From assembly GCA_024636495.1 (NCBI GenBank), contig JAGXGZ010000012.1, forward strand, positions 1 through 64,000: a DNA stretch of 64,000 bases, read 5' to 3'. Made by a program: the position numbers and the translations under genes. Of the stretch, positions 24,966 to 33,641 are shown piece by piece. The notes under the pieces were generated by a model that made no database searches, had not been told where the DNA came from, and was given only the letters and a program-made list of their open reading frames with translations. Position 1 is the first letter of the stretch, and each line of letters opens with the position of its first letter. This DNA comes from Roseobacter sp. Its GTDB lineage: Bacteria > Pseudomonadota > Alphaproteobacteria > Rhodobacterales > Rhodobacteraceae.

Positions 24966-26506
24966 CCGGTTCTCTTGTGCCGTTGTCGGTGCCGCGGGCC
25001 GTCCGGCGTGATCGTGGACAACGACAATGTCTGATCCATGTGCTTCATCCTGTGCCGCAGCATCAGCCGGGTCAAACGGTAAAGATCGGCCGCGTATCCG
25101 GGGTGGTCCGCGACATTCTCGGCCTCGCCGCGCCCTTCGTGATCATACAGGATCGGTGGCAGATCGGCCGCAAATTCGACCAAAGTAAACCGCGCCTCGC
25201 GCAGGATCGACAGGGATGAATCGCTTGGGTCGGTGCCCAATGTTCGCTCCCAAAGCGTTGGCGCCTCGGGTTCGGAGAAATCCAGCTCGGAGAAAGAATA
25301 GCGCCGCCAGTCGGTTGGCACCTCGCCCCGCAAAAGCGGCAGCAGCGACCGCCCGTCCATCGCGTTTGGCACGTCCTGCCCCACCCAATCAAGAATAGTT
25401 GGCGTGATATCAATTGTCTCGACAGGTTCTGTCACGACAGTGCCTGCACGATCCTGATTGCCCGGTTGGCGAATGATCAGCGGTGTGTGAAAGGCCGCAT
25501 CATGGGCGGTGAATTTGCTCCAGCTGTGGCGATCGCCCAGCATTTCACCGTGGTCTGCTGTGACGATCAGCAACGTGTCATCATATTGACCGCTGTCTTT
25601 TAAAAACTTCACCACCCGCCCGATATGCGCATCAACTTCGGTGATCAGACCAAAATAGATCGACCGCAAGGTCTGGATAGTTTCGTCGGTGTCGGCCAGA
25701 TCAGGAAATCCCACGACATTGCCGCTTAGTTTTTTCTGCGCCAGCGTCGGGCCGAAAAACGGATGCGCCGCGATTTCGGTCTGGGGGTCGGGATGACGGA
25801 TCGGCAAAGGGATCTGCGCAGGGTCATACATGTCGTTGTAGGGTGCGGGGGCCACAAGCGGCGGATGGGGCCGTATATAAGTCAGATGGGCGAACCAGTC
25901 CTGATCACGGTACGCAGGCATCGTTGCAAGAAACCTGTCGGTCAGAAACGCAGTATCGCTGTCTTCTTTGCTGTAGAGCGCCGGGTCATTGATTTTGGGA
26001 GCACTTCCCGTCGGGGATACCGGAATGTAGACATCCTGATAGGTCTCGAACGTATAGCCCTTTTCGATCAGGTATGACCGCCACGGATAAGACATCTCGA
26101 ACCGCATTTCGACGACTTCCTGAAAGCCGTTCATCGGGTATTCATAGCTGCGCATTGCCGGGTCATTGGGCGGAAAAATACGCGGGTCTTGCGATGTATC
26201 AGTGTAGCCGAACAGCATTGGCGTATATCCCGCTTTGCGCATTTCGGTGGCGACGTTTGGCACATCATGGCGCAACGGGGTGCCGTTGCGAACCGACCGA
26301 TGGTTCATCGCGTATTGCCCGGTCAGCAAGGAGGCGCGCGAAGGGCCACACGGATTTACCACAGAAAAATGCCGCTGAAAGGTCACTGCATCCGCCATCA
26401 ACGCCCGCAGGTTGGGAATATCCAAATGGTTGGCCAGATCGCCAAAAACACAATCAGCGCGCAGCTGATCAATGACGACAAACAGAACGTTCTTGGCGTT
26501 GCCCAT
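24962..26506 (-). CDS. Sulfatase-like hydrolase (arylsulfatase / phosphonate monoester hydrolase type)
   Basis: A 514-residue member of the alkaline phosphatase superfamily. NPCGPSRASLLTG carries the sulfatase signature CxPSR, with C53 as the expected formylglycine site. Metal ligands include D13 in VVIDQLRAD and the later TADHGEMLGDR. Overall layout and length resemble phosphonate monoester hydrolases and related arylsulfatases more than carbohydrate sulfatases. There is no signal peptide, so it should act in the cytoplasm. A formylglycine-generating enzyme is not in the window. It lies end-to-end with the M81 peptidase beside the importer, suggesting shared substrate processing; this is an inference. 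Confidence 0.82.
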   Translation of the reverse strand: MGNAKNVLFVVIDQLRADCVFGDLANHLDIPNLRALMADAVTFQRHFSVVNPCGPSRASLLTGQYAMNHRSVRNGTPLRHDVPNVATEMRKAGYTPMLFGYTDTSQDPRIFPPNDPAMRSYEYPMNGFQEVVEMRFEMSYPWRSYLIEKGYTFETYQDVYIPVSPTGSAPKINDPALYSKEDSDTAFLTDRFLATMPAYRDQDWFAHLTYIRPHPPLVAPAPYNDMYDPAQIPLPIRHPDPQTEIAAHPFFGPTLAQKKLSGNVVGFPDLADTDETIQTLRSIYFGLITEVDAHIGRVVKFLKDSGQYDDTLLIVTADHGEMLGDRHSWSKFTAHDAAFHTPLIIRQPGNQDRAGTVVTEPVETIDITPTILDWVGQDVPNAMDGRSLLPLLRGEVPTDWRRYSFSELDFSEPEAPTLWERTLGTDPSDSSLSILREARFTLVEFAADLPPILYDHEGRGEAENVADHPGYAADLYRLTRLMLRHRMKHMDQTLSLSTITPDGPRHRQRHKRTG

Positions 26507-26823
26507 TGCACGAATCCTTTTTGATGCTGCCGCTTTATGTAGTGCCTAAAAGGACGGCGCTGAACAGGGGTAAGCAGCGTGGCCGTTTCGTTGCATGCAG
26601 CGACATGTGGCACGCGCGCTGCCGATGCGTCATACGTCGGTCTTTTCGGTACCTTTTTGGAAAGATCAAGAAGCGGCCCGCTGACGGGCGCGACATACAA
26701 GCCCAACTTCCGCAAACCCGATCTGACTGGCGTTTCCACCACGCCCCCTCCCCTGTCCGCTGACAAAATTCCTTTCAAAAATGATACGCACGGCACATAA
26801 GCCCGCAAACACAAAGGCTCATT
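26507..26823. other. 317-bp divergent spacer, no gene seen
   Basis: The spacer lies between the sulfatase (minus) and the EamA transporter (plus). The ORFs listed across it (26506-26763, 26579-26800) are rich in Arg/Cys with no domain, and are taken as chance frames. It should carry both promoters; no clear elements were identified. Confidence 0.4.
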
Positions 26824-27669
26824 ATGTCCCCGTTCATTATCGCCATTATCCTTTCAGCGGCTATGCTTCATGCGGTGTGGAACGCCATTGTAAAGACGGC
26901 CGTTGACCGCACGACGACGCTGGGGCTGGTTGCTTTGGGGCACGTGTTGCCCGGCGCAGTGATGGTGATGTTGCTGCCTTTGCCAAGCGCTGAAAGCTTT
27001 GTGTATATCATCCTGTCCACAATCGTACATTTCGGGTATTTTTATCTTCTTGGGCGCGCCTATCAGCATGGCGACCTAAGCGTCGTCTACCCAATTGCAC
27101 GCGGCATTGTGCCTGCGCTGGTGTCGCTATGGGCGTTTTTATTGCTGGGCGAAGTGTTACCCCTGATGGCGTGGGTCGGCATTGGACTGATCGTTTCAGG
27201 GATCGTTCTTAGCAACTGGAAGGCACTTAGCTCAGGGGTTGGCAAGACTGCGCTGATCCTTTCGCTTGGGACCGGATTTTGTATTTCGATCTATTCACTG
27301 GTCGACGGGGTTGGCGTGCGCGTGTCCGGCAATACACTTAGCTACTGGGCTTGGGGTGCGTTTTTACATCTGTTCATTGCGGGTTTTATCGGTTGGCGTA
27401 AAAGACAGACGTTGGCGCACCTGCCCGCCAAGATCTGGCTTACAGGGATTGCGGGCGGCATGGTGTCTATCGTCGCTTACGGCTTGGTGCTGTATGCCAA
27501 GAACTTTGCGCCTTTGGGGGCTGTATCCGCGCTGCGCGAAACCTCTGTCATCTTCGCGACGCTCATTGGTTTCGTGCTCCTCAAGGAGGGCAACTGGCAG
27601 CGTCGCTTGGGCGCTGCGGTGTTGATGACAATCGGGATCGCCGTGATTGGCCTCGCGAATTTTAAGTAG
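26824..27669 (+). CDS. EamA/DMT family transporter
   Basis: A 281-residue membrane protein with ten predicted hydrophobic segments in two EamA repeats. The first half has VYPIARGIVPALVSLWAFLLLGE, and the second has LGAVSALRETSVIFATLIGFVLLKE; this duplicated PxxR...GE pattern is diagnostic of the drug/metabolite transporter superfamily. These proteins usually export or import small metabolites. The substrate is unknown. The ATG at 26824 begins MSPFIIAIILSAAMLHAVWN. It converges on gspD with only 33 bp between stops. It could export a product of the preceding catabolic island, but nothing in the sequence proves a link. Confidence 0.87.
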   Translation: MSPFIIAIILSAAMLHAVWNAIVKTAVDRTTTLGLVALGHVLPGAVMVMLLPLPSAESFVYIILSTIVHFGYFYLLGRAYQHGDLSVVYPIARGIVPALVSLWAFLLLGEVLPLMAWVGIGLIVSGIVLSNWKALSSGVGKTALILSLGTGFCISIYSLVDGVGVRVSGNTLSYWAWGAFLHLFIAGFIGWRKRQTLAHLPAKIWLTGIAGGMVSIVAYGLVLYAKNFAPLGAVSALRETSVIFATLIGFVLLKEGNWQRRLGAAVLMTIGIAVIGLANFK

Positions 27670-27702
27670 CGTGTCCAAGGGGCACTGTGGCCCGCCCCAA
27701 GC

Positions 27703-29631
27703 TCAATAAAGGCCGTTAATCTCTAGCGGAAGTTTGCGTACTTTTTCTTGCTTCAGCAAGCTGCGCGGTTGGGGTGCTATTTCGGCATTTTGGGCGCGAC
27801 GATATCTGGTTGCTGCCGCCGCTTCGAGGTCGGCACGGGTTTTCATGATCGTCGGCCGCAAAAAGACAAACAGCGTGCGCTTGTTGCGACTGTCGCTGCG
27901 GCTTTTGAACAAGTTACCCAACACAGGCACGTCACCCAACAAAGGCACCTTTTGATTACTTTGCAGCCGGTCATCCGTGATCAGTCCGCCCAGAACAACA
28001 GTTCCGCCATTTTCGGCCAGTACCGTCGTATTGATCACCCGCCGGTTGGTGACAAGGTCGGCAGCACCGGTGACGGCCTGATTGGTCAGGGACGACACCT
28101 CTTGTTCGATCTCAAGCTGAACAACTCCGCCCGCCGTGATGCGCGGTTTGACGACCATTGTGATGCCGACATCCTCGCGCTCGATGACCTCGGCGACATT
28201 GCCACCATCAGTTGTCAGGCGCCCGGTTCGGAACGGCACGTTCTGGCCGACCACAATCGTGGCTGACTGGTTGTCCATCGTTGTCACAGACGGGGTAGAC
28301 AGCAAGTTGGCGCTGGTCGATGTATTAAGCGCCTGAATGAGCGCGCCGAAATTATCGGACGACAGTCCGACCGACAGGCCGGTGGACAAGGCTGCTGCAT
28401 TGCCCTGGCCCAATGCGACGAGAATATTTTGCAAGGCACCACCGCCATTGCCAAACGACGTCGCTGCAATACCACCGTTCGGTGCGCCTTCGCCCAGACC
28501 CAACTGCACGCCAAGTCGTTCGGCCATGTCGCCGGATACCTCAACAATCGCAGCTTCAATCATGACCTGCGGACGGCGCACATCCAACGCCTTGATCAGG
28601 CTGGACACTTCGGCAAGCTGGCGCTGCGTCCCGCGCACAATAACGGAATTGGTCTCGATAGAGGCCTGAACCGATACGGGCGCAATCGGGGCGGCTTCGG
28701 GACCGACGGCAAAGCCCGGCGCGCCGGTTTCTTCTTCGCCGATGCTGGCGGCAACGGGGTTGGTCAGATCAACAGAGCCAGTCAAGGTATTGCGCACAAG
28801 ATCGGCCACAATTGTCGCTTCGCCAAATTGCAGACGGTAGATCGACGTGCTGACGGTTTCGCTCGGCGCAACCCTGGGAGAGGTATCCATTGCCCGTGCA
28901 AGATTTCGGATTTGGGAAATGTCACGCGGCGTTCCGCGCACCAGCAAGACGTTTGAACTGGCATCGACGGACAACCGCGCCCCGGTTCCTGCTGGTCCCA
29001 ACACTTGCGAAATCGCGTTCGCAACCGTGCCCGCCTCGGCAAAGGTAAAGCGGATTACTTCCGCTTCCATCGCCGCTTCGCCGTCGAAGGTGGTGGCAAT
29101 AGAAACGATCCGGTTCACGTTGTCCAACGTGTCGGTGATGACAATGGCGTTGGGGTCTTCAATGGCTTCGATATACCCCGCTTCGTCAATCAAGGGGCGT
29201 AAGACGCGCACCGCTTCGGCGGCTGGCAAGCGGTTCAAACGCAGCAGACGGGTAACCACGTCCTGACTGCCGGGGGTCAGGATCTGTTCGGGGCTCCCTT
29301 TGGTCCGCGCGTCCAGCTCGGGGACGACCTGCCAGACAGCACCGGTTTCAACGGCGGCAAACCCACGAACCCGCAGGATCGACTGGAATAATGCCCAGAC
29401 CCCTTCGCTGTCGAGCGACTGCTGCGAGACCACCGTGACTTCGCCAGTCAGGTTCGGGTCCAGAACCAATGTGCGGCCCGTGATCTCGGACACCTGTTCA
29501 GCCAGCAAACTGATGTCAGCATTACGAAGGTTTATAACAAAGGTTTCTTGCGCTTGCGCCACGTTGATCGGCAACAGCATGAAAAGCGTCAGCAAAACCG
29601 CTGCAAATTGAGAGGGAATGAACGTTCTCAT
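27703..29631 (-). CDS. gspD: Type II secretion secretin GspD
   Basis: A 642-residue outer-membrane secretin that forms the exit pore of the type II secretion system. The signal peptide MRTFIPSQFAAVLLTLFMLL ends near AQAQE. An N0 domain follows (FVINLRNADISLLAEQVSEI), then N1-N3 domains with repeated VLRPLIDEAGYIEAIEDPN- and VIVRGTQRQLAEVSSLI-like units. The secretin core contains LLSTPSVTTMDNQSATIVVG and VPLLGDVPVLGNLF. The C terminus is short and shows no obvious pilotin-binding S-domain. The gene closes the G-H-I-C-D operon, overlapping gspC by 4 nt. Confidence 0.95.
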   Translation of the reverse strand: MRTFIPSQFAAVLLTLFMLLPINVAQAQETFVINLRNADISLLAEQVSEITGRTLVLDPNLTGEVTVVSQQSLDSEGVWALFQSILRVRGFAAVETGAVWQVVPELDARTKGSPEQILTPGSQDVVTRLLRLNRLPAAEAVRVLRPLIDEAGYIEAIEDPNAIVITDTLDNVNRIVSIATTFDGEAAMEAEVIRFTFAEAGTVANAISQVLGPAGTGARLSVDASSNVLLVRGTPRDISQIRNLARAMDTSPRVAPSETVSTSIYRLQFGEATIVADLVRNTLTGSVDLTNPVAASIGEEETGAPGFAVGPEAAPIAPVSVQASIETNSVIVRGTQRQLAEVSSLIKALDVRRPQVMIEAAIVEVSGDMAERLGVQLGLGEGAPNGGIAATSFGNGGGALQNILVALGQGNAAALSTGLSVGLSSDNFGALIQALNTSTSANLLSTPSVTTMDNQSATIVVGQNVPFRTGRLTTDGGNVAEVIEREDVGITMVVKPRITAGGVVQLEIEQEVSSLTNQAVTGAADLVTNRRVINTTVLAENGGTVVLGGLITDDRLQSNQKVPLLGDVPVLGNLFKSRSDSRNKRTLFVFLRPTIMKTRADLEAAAATRYRRAQNAEIAPQPRSLLKQEKVRKLPLEINGLY

Positions 29632-30503
29632 CTTAGGGGAAACGACAGTGTAAATGTTTTGTCGTCACGCACGACTTCAAGACGGGCAACACCAGAGGAG
29701 GCCACTTGATCAAAGAATTTCTGATCGTTTTCTAAATTGCCCACTGCCTGCCCATTTACTCTTGCAACACGGTCACCTGCCTTGAGGCCTGCCAATTTTA
29801 CACCCGGATCGTGACTTTCGTCTACTATATAGCCTTTTTCCGTCGCAATCAGACCTATTTCGCCCAGAACCTGATTGGGGTTCTTTATGATGCGCCCACG
29901 CCACATATTGATGTAGTCATCTGTCGTTTGCGGCGGTGGTGGGTCTTTTATCTCAATCGACCCAGTGCCCACGCCCAAGGCCGCCTGTAACCGATCAAAG
30001 TTGCTGACCACTTTGGGCGCTGTTTGCGCCACAATTTCGGCATCGATATTGTCGGCGTTTGGAAAGCCCAGAGCTTGCAAGGTGCCATTCACCTCAAGCG
30101 TGATCATCCTGTCGGCGATATCGCGCAGCACAGCCTTGCCCGCGATATCATCCCCGATCTCGTAGCGCAGCGTTTGGCCGTCCGCAGAAATCAACGCAGA
30201 CGACAGTGCCGGATCAGACTGGCGCAAAACCCCGCGCAGTTCTAAATTCAAGGGGGCAACGCTGGCTTGGCTGGCGGTTTCCGCTGGTTGCGATGCGCTG
30301 CCGAACGGGGCCAAGGCCAGTGCAGGGCCTATGTCGGCAACTTGGGGCGCAGGCGTTGACGGTGCTGCGTCAAATGCGATGTCGGCGGGGGCAACTGAAC
30401 TCTCGCCCAGAAAATGCCAAAACGCTTGGCCGCCCGCGATGGCAAGCGATGCCGTGAGCCATACCGCAACAACGGGGACGATCAGCGTGTTGAGACGTTT
30501 CAT
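29628..30503 (-). CDS. gspC: Type II secretion inner-membrane protein GspC
   Basis: A 291-residue bitopic protein that links the inner-membrane platform to the secretin. The N-terminal helix is LIVPVVAVWLTASLAIAGG. The homology region (LRGVLRQSDPALSSALISADG) should bind the N0 domain of GspD. The C-terminal PDZ domain (GLIATEKGYIVDES, then LKAGDRVARVNGQAV) is thought to help select substrates or assemble the machine. It overlaps gspI upstream and gspD downstream by 4 nt each. Order and overlaps argue for a fixed stoichiometry with GspD. Confidence 0.92.
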   Translation of the reverse strand: MKRLNTLIVPVVAVWLTASLAIAGGQAFWHFLGESSVAPADIAFDAAPSTPAPQVADIGPALALAPFGSASQPAETASQASVAPLNLELRGVLRQSDPALSSALISADGQTLRYEIGDDIAGKAVLRDIADRMITLEVNGTLQALGFPNADNIDAEIVAQTAPKVVSNFDRLQAALGVGTGSIEIKDPPPPQTTDDYINMWRGRIIKNPNQVLGEIGLIATEKGYIVDESHDPGVKLAGLKAGDRVARVNGQAVGNLENDQKFFDQVASSGVARLEVVRDDKTFTLSFPLR

Positions 30504-30883
30504 TGCGCCACCTCGACCCGGCGTGCGCCGATATCGATAAATCCGGACAGCGCGAACTGGGTGGTCTCTTCTGTGGCGTAGCCAACGGCGATATCGACGC
30601 GCTCCAGATCAGTATCATCGGTCGGGCTGCGTTGGACATCCACGCGCCAGCGTTGTCCCAACATCTCGACCATAGGCGGGGAGATCACGTTCAAGCGCAA
30701 TGCGGCCAGACGGTTGTCGGCAACCCACCTTGCGACCGTGCGGGCCTCGATCTGGGAAATACGCGCGGCATGGGTCTGCGTAGCGACCAGCAATGAGACG
30801 GCACCCGTCGCCAGAACGGCTAATGCCACCAGCACCTCAAGCAAGGTAAAACCCGCGTCGGTGTTTGGTGTAGCGCGGGTCAC
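30500..30883 (-). CDS. gspI: Type II secretion minor pseudopilin GspI
   Basis: A 127-residue pseudopilin. The prepilin motif is G/FTLLEVLVALAVLATG after a short leader MTRATPNTDA, with Glu at mature position 5. The C-terminal RVEVAQ and the small size fit GspI. Minor pseudopilins I, J and K form the tip that starts pseudopilus assembly in the periplasm. Processing should be done by the A24 prepilin peptidase at 41.7 kb. Both ends overlap neighbours by 4 nt. Confidence 0.88.
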   Translation of the reverse strand: MTRATPNTDAGFTLLEVLVALAVLATGAVSLLVATQTHAARISQIEARTVARWVADNRLAALRLNVISPPMVEMLGQRWRVDVQRSPTDDTDLERVDIAVGYATEETTQFALSGFIDIGARRVEVAQ

Positions 30884-31419
30884 GGCAGCCTCACATCGGC
30901 GCTTTCGAAATTCGAGGCGGAAACACCGTCGAACAGAAATGCAACTGTCTCGTCTGCCCCGGAGAAGGCGACCTGCATGGCCAGCAATTGCCCGGTTTCA
31001 GGCTGCGCTTTCGATGGCAGCATATCTGAGCGCATCAAATATTGTCCCTGCCGTTGTCCGTCCACGGCCATCACAACACCTTGGTCAAGGCGATGTGGTG
31101 CGCCAAGAACCCCGTCGGGGTGCACCGCCCATGCCCCGTCCTGAAAGCTTAGAAAACCATACCCGTCCATATCCCAGATGAACCCTGCAGGTGTGCCGTT
31201 TAGCATTGCACTGTTTGAAGCGCGCTCAAGCCGGACCGACAGCAGCGTCGCCTCGCGTTCAATCGCGGCGGCACTGCGGTTGCCACCCGACACACTTAGC
31301 CCGATCACCGATGCCATGACGCCGACAATCACCAAAACGACCAATGTTTCGATCAAGGTCAGACCCGCGTCGCTGCGCCTTTTTCGGTTATCCCGCGGCA
31401 AGCACGCCGCGCGTTTCAT
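30880..31419 (-). CDS. gspH: Type II secretion minor pseudopilin GspH
   Basis: A 179-residue pseudopilin with leader MKRAACLPRDNRKRRSDA and processing motif G/LTLIETLVVLVIVGV, carrying Glu at +5. The periplasmic part includes the GspH-like VRLERASNSAMLNGTPAGF and WDMDGYGFLSFQDGAW. GspH joins the major pseudopilin shaft to the tip complex. The assignment to H rather than J rests on this GspH motif and on the order G-H-I. Confidence 0.88.
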   Translation of the reverse strand: MKRAACLPRDNRKRRSDAGLTLIETLVVLVIVGVMASVIGLSVSGGNRSAAAIEREATLLSVRLERASNSAMLNGTPAGFIWDMDGYGFLSFQDGAWAVHPDGVLGAPHRLDQGVVMAVDGQRQGQYLMRSDMLPSKAQPETGQLLAMQVAFSGADETVAFLFDGVSASNFESADVRLP

Positions 31420-31865
31420 CCCCCTGCCCGATCGCCATTGTTGGATATGTCGAAATCCACACCTGTGCCGCCAACGGCACCATCCGCACCCAAAGATACC
31501 AAATCAAAATTGCCGTTTTCGCCCGGCGAACGGTAAAGGTACGGGTTGCCCCAAGGGTCCAGCGGCTCTTCTGCCAGATATCCGCCCTGCACCCAGTTCG
31601 ACGGCTCTGGCGCAGATGTCGTGCGGCGCACCAACGCACCAAGGCCTTGTGCGGTTGTTGGATAGGTGCGGTTGTCGAGCCGGTAAAGTTCGAGCGCGCT
31701 TGCGATCGCCCGAACATCGGTTTTTGCCACAGCAACTCGCGCTTCGTTTGGACGACCGATGACATTCGGCACAATCATCGCTGCGACCAGCGCGATGATG
31801 ACCAGAACCACCATCATTTCAATAAGTGTGACACCCGCATCTGCTTGCCGTTTGGGCGCAGACAT
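31416..31865 (-). CDS. gspG: Type II secretion major pseudopilin GspG
   Basis: The major shaft subunit of the pseudopilus. The processing site is G/VTLIEMMVVLVIIALVAA with Glu +5. The mature domain has the GspG hallmarks YRLDNRTYPTTAQGLGALV and the calcium-loop/C-terminal block YLAEEPLDPWGNPYLYRSPG. I use the ATG at 31865, which gives a 10-residue leader and a 149-residue protein. ATGs at 31904 and 31919 are possible, and the last has AGAG at good spacing, so the start is uncertain. First gene of the minus-strand operon; it diverges from gspL, so promoters lie in 31920-32082. Confidence 0.92.
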   Translation of the reverse strand: MSAPKRQADAGVTLIEMMVVLVIIALVAAMIVPNVIGRPNEARVAVAKTDVRAIASALELYRLDNRTYPTTAQGLGALVRRTTSAPEPSNWVQGGYLAEEPLDPWGNPYLYRSPGENGNFDLVSLGADGAVGGTGVDFDISNNGDRAGG

Positions 31866-32082
31866 TTCGGCTTTTGCCGGTCCATGCGCTTGCACGCTCT
31901 TCATTAGAATCCTAGCCATCCTGAAACTCTTTCCAATTTTCCATCGTACCTAATACACAGGGCCACCACACCATTACGCTACTCAGAAATGGACCCTCAC
32001 ACAATGATGAAACCTTGCAAATAGGTCATTCAAATACGCAGAAACGCGCGAAACTCGCCCCTGATGGGGCGGGCCTGAAAAC

Positions 32083-33186
32083 GTGACACAAGTGATTGAA
32101 AATATTGAAAATATTCCCACCAGATTTGCCCAAAATCTTGTTCTGACAGAGGCTGATTCGGGGCAGACTGCGCCGATCATTTTACCAGCTGAACAGGTCA
32201 CCTTATTGACCGCATCTTTGCCCGTACGCGGTGCGCGGGCCAAACGTGCGGCCTTGCCCTTCGCGCTTGAGGAACGGATCAGCGCGCCGCTTGGCGATGT
32301 TCACATCGCGCTTTGCCGCAGTTTGGACAGCGATAATAAAGTACTCGCCGCCGTGGTGGATCGCAAGGTGATGGATGCGTTGGACGGGCGCATCACTGGC
32401 ACCGTCTGGCCCGAAACCTTTGCCCTGCCCAGCCCCGACGCACCCGAAGGCACCGTCGTGTGGGCGGTCTGGCGTGACGCGGACCGCGCATTGGTGCGTG
32501 TGTCTGATGGCACCGGATTTATCGTGGATCAGGCGATGCTGCCGCTGATCTGGGACTTGGCGCAAAAGCCTGAAATCTTTGCCTATGGGGACGCGTTGCC
32601 CGCCCTGCTTAACGTGCAGTCTCATTCCAGTACGCCCCCAAAACCGGACCCAAAGGATCTTGCCGTTGATCTGCGCCAAGGGCAGTTTGCGCAGGCCTCG
32701 ACCAATTGGTCGTACCAACTGAAACGTGTCGCGGCACTTGGCGCAATCGCATTGATCGGCCATTTCGGCATTGCCGCCGCCGATGCGGTGGCGTTGCGAA
32801 ACATCGCAGACCGCGAACGTGTTGTGGCGCAGGCTGCAATTGACACGATCCTGCCCGGCATGACATTGGCCGGTGACGTCACCCCGATCATCCGCCGCCT
32901 CGCCCCAACTGCGCAGCCCCAAACAGGCAGCGCGTTTTTACCTTTGCTGGCCCGCGTTTCAACGTCGTTGTCCGAAGTCAAAGGTCAGGTCAGTTTTAGG
33001 CGGATGACGTTTTCAGACACGCCAGCGCGCCTTACGTTTCTGATCGAAACACCGACACTGGACGCCTTGCAACAGGCCGAGAGGCTTTTGCGGGCGCAAG
33101 GTCTTGACGTGCGCAGCGGTGCCGCAACTGCCGCGGCTGGCGTTGCCGAGGCTGAATTCATCGTTTCTTCGGGGGCATCGCAATGA
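32083..33186 (+). CDS. gspL: Type II secretion platform protein GspL
   Basis: A 367-residue bitopic protein of the inner-membrane platform. The cytoplasmic actin-like half carries RAKRAALPFALEERI, a family mark of GspL, and should recruit the GspE ATPase. One helix (VAALGAIALIGHFGIAAADAVAL, about 220-242) is followed by a periplasmic ferredoxin-like domain ending LRAQGLDVRSG. It starts the plus-strand L-M-E-F unit and overlaps gspM by 4 nt. Divergence from gspG suggests shared control of the two halves of the system. Confidence 0.88.
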   Translation: MTQVIENIENIPTRFAQNLVLTEADSGQTAPIILPAEQVTLLTASLPVRGARAKRAALPFALEERISAPLGDVHIALCRSLDSDNKVLAAVVDRKVMDALDGRITGTVWPETFALPSPDAPEGTVVWAVWRDADRALVRVSDGTGFIVDQAMLPLIWDLAQKPEIFAYGDALPALLNVQSHSSTPPKPDPKDLAVDLRQGQFAQASTNWSYQLKRVAALGAIALIGHFGIAAADAVALRNIADRERVVAQAAIDTILPGMTLAGDVTPIIRRLAPTAQPQTGSAFLPLLARVSTSLSEVKGQVSFRRMTFSDTPARLTFLIETPTLDALQQAERLLRAQGLDVRSGAATAAAGVAEAEFIVSSGASQ

Positions 33187-33641
33187 ACGCTTTTTCAAAT
33201 CTGTCCGCGCGCGAAAAATTGCTGGTATCGTCGGTGTTGCCTGCCGTGATCCTTTTTGCCCTTTATCAATTTGCATGGTTGCCTCTGGCGCAAACCCGCA
33301 TCGATGCCAAATCTCAGATCGCCAGTTACCGCGCCTTAAGCCACGCAGCCCAAACGCAAGGAGATCAGCAAAGATTTACGGCCCCCGTGGCCCCGCCAAC
33401 CACGCCTTTGCCTACGCGGATCACCCAAAGCGCAGTCAGCGCCGGGGTGCTGGTACGAAGGTTGGAGCCGGACGGGGCGCTGGTGCGGGTCACGCTGGAC
33501 GATGCACCATTCGACGCGGTGATCGGGTGGATTGCTGCGATGGAGGCAGACCATGCGATCACCCTGGTCTCGCTTGAACTAGACCGCAGAACCGCGCCGG
33601 GCATCGTCGCCGCGCGCCTTGCCGTGGAGACATCGAAATGA
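33183..33641 (+). CDS. gspM: Type II secretion platform protein GspM
   Basis: A 152-residue protein with a short cytoplasmic N terminus, one helix (LLVSSVLPAVILFALYQFAWL) and a periplasmic domain with a ferredoxin-like fold typical of GspM. It binds GspL. Sequence similarity in this family is weak. The call rests on size, topology and the 4-nt overlaps with gspL and gspE. The C-terminal LVSLELDRRTAPGIVAARLAV fits known GspM ends. Confidence 0.85.
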   Translation: MNAFSNLSAREKLLVSSVLPAVILFALYQFAWLPLAQTRIDAKSQIASYRALSHAAQTQGDQQRFTAPVAPPTTPLPTRITQSAVSAGVLVRRLEPDGALVRVTLDDAPFDAVIGWIAAMEADHAITLVSLELDRRTAPGIVAARLAVETSK

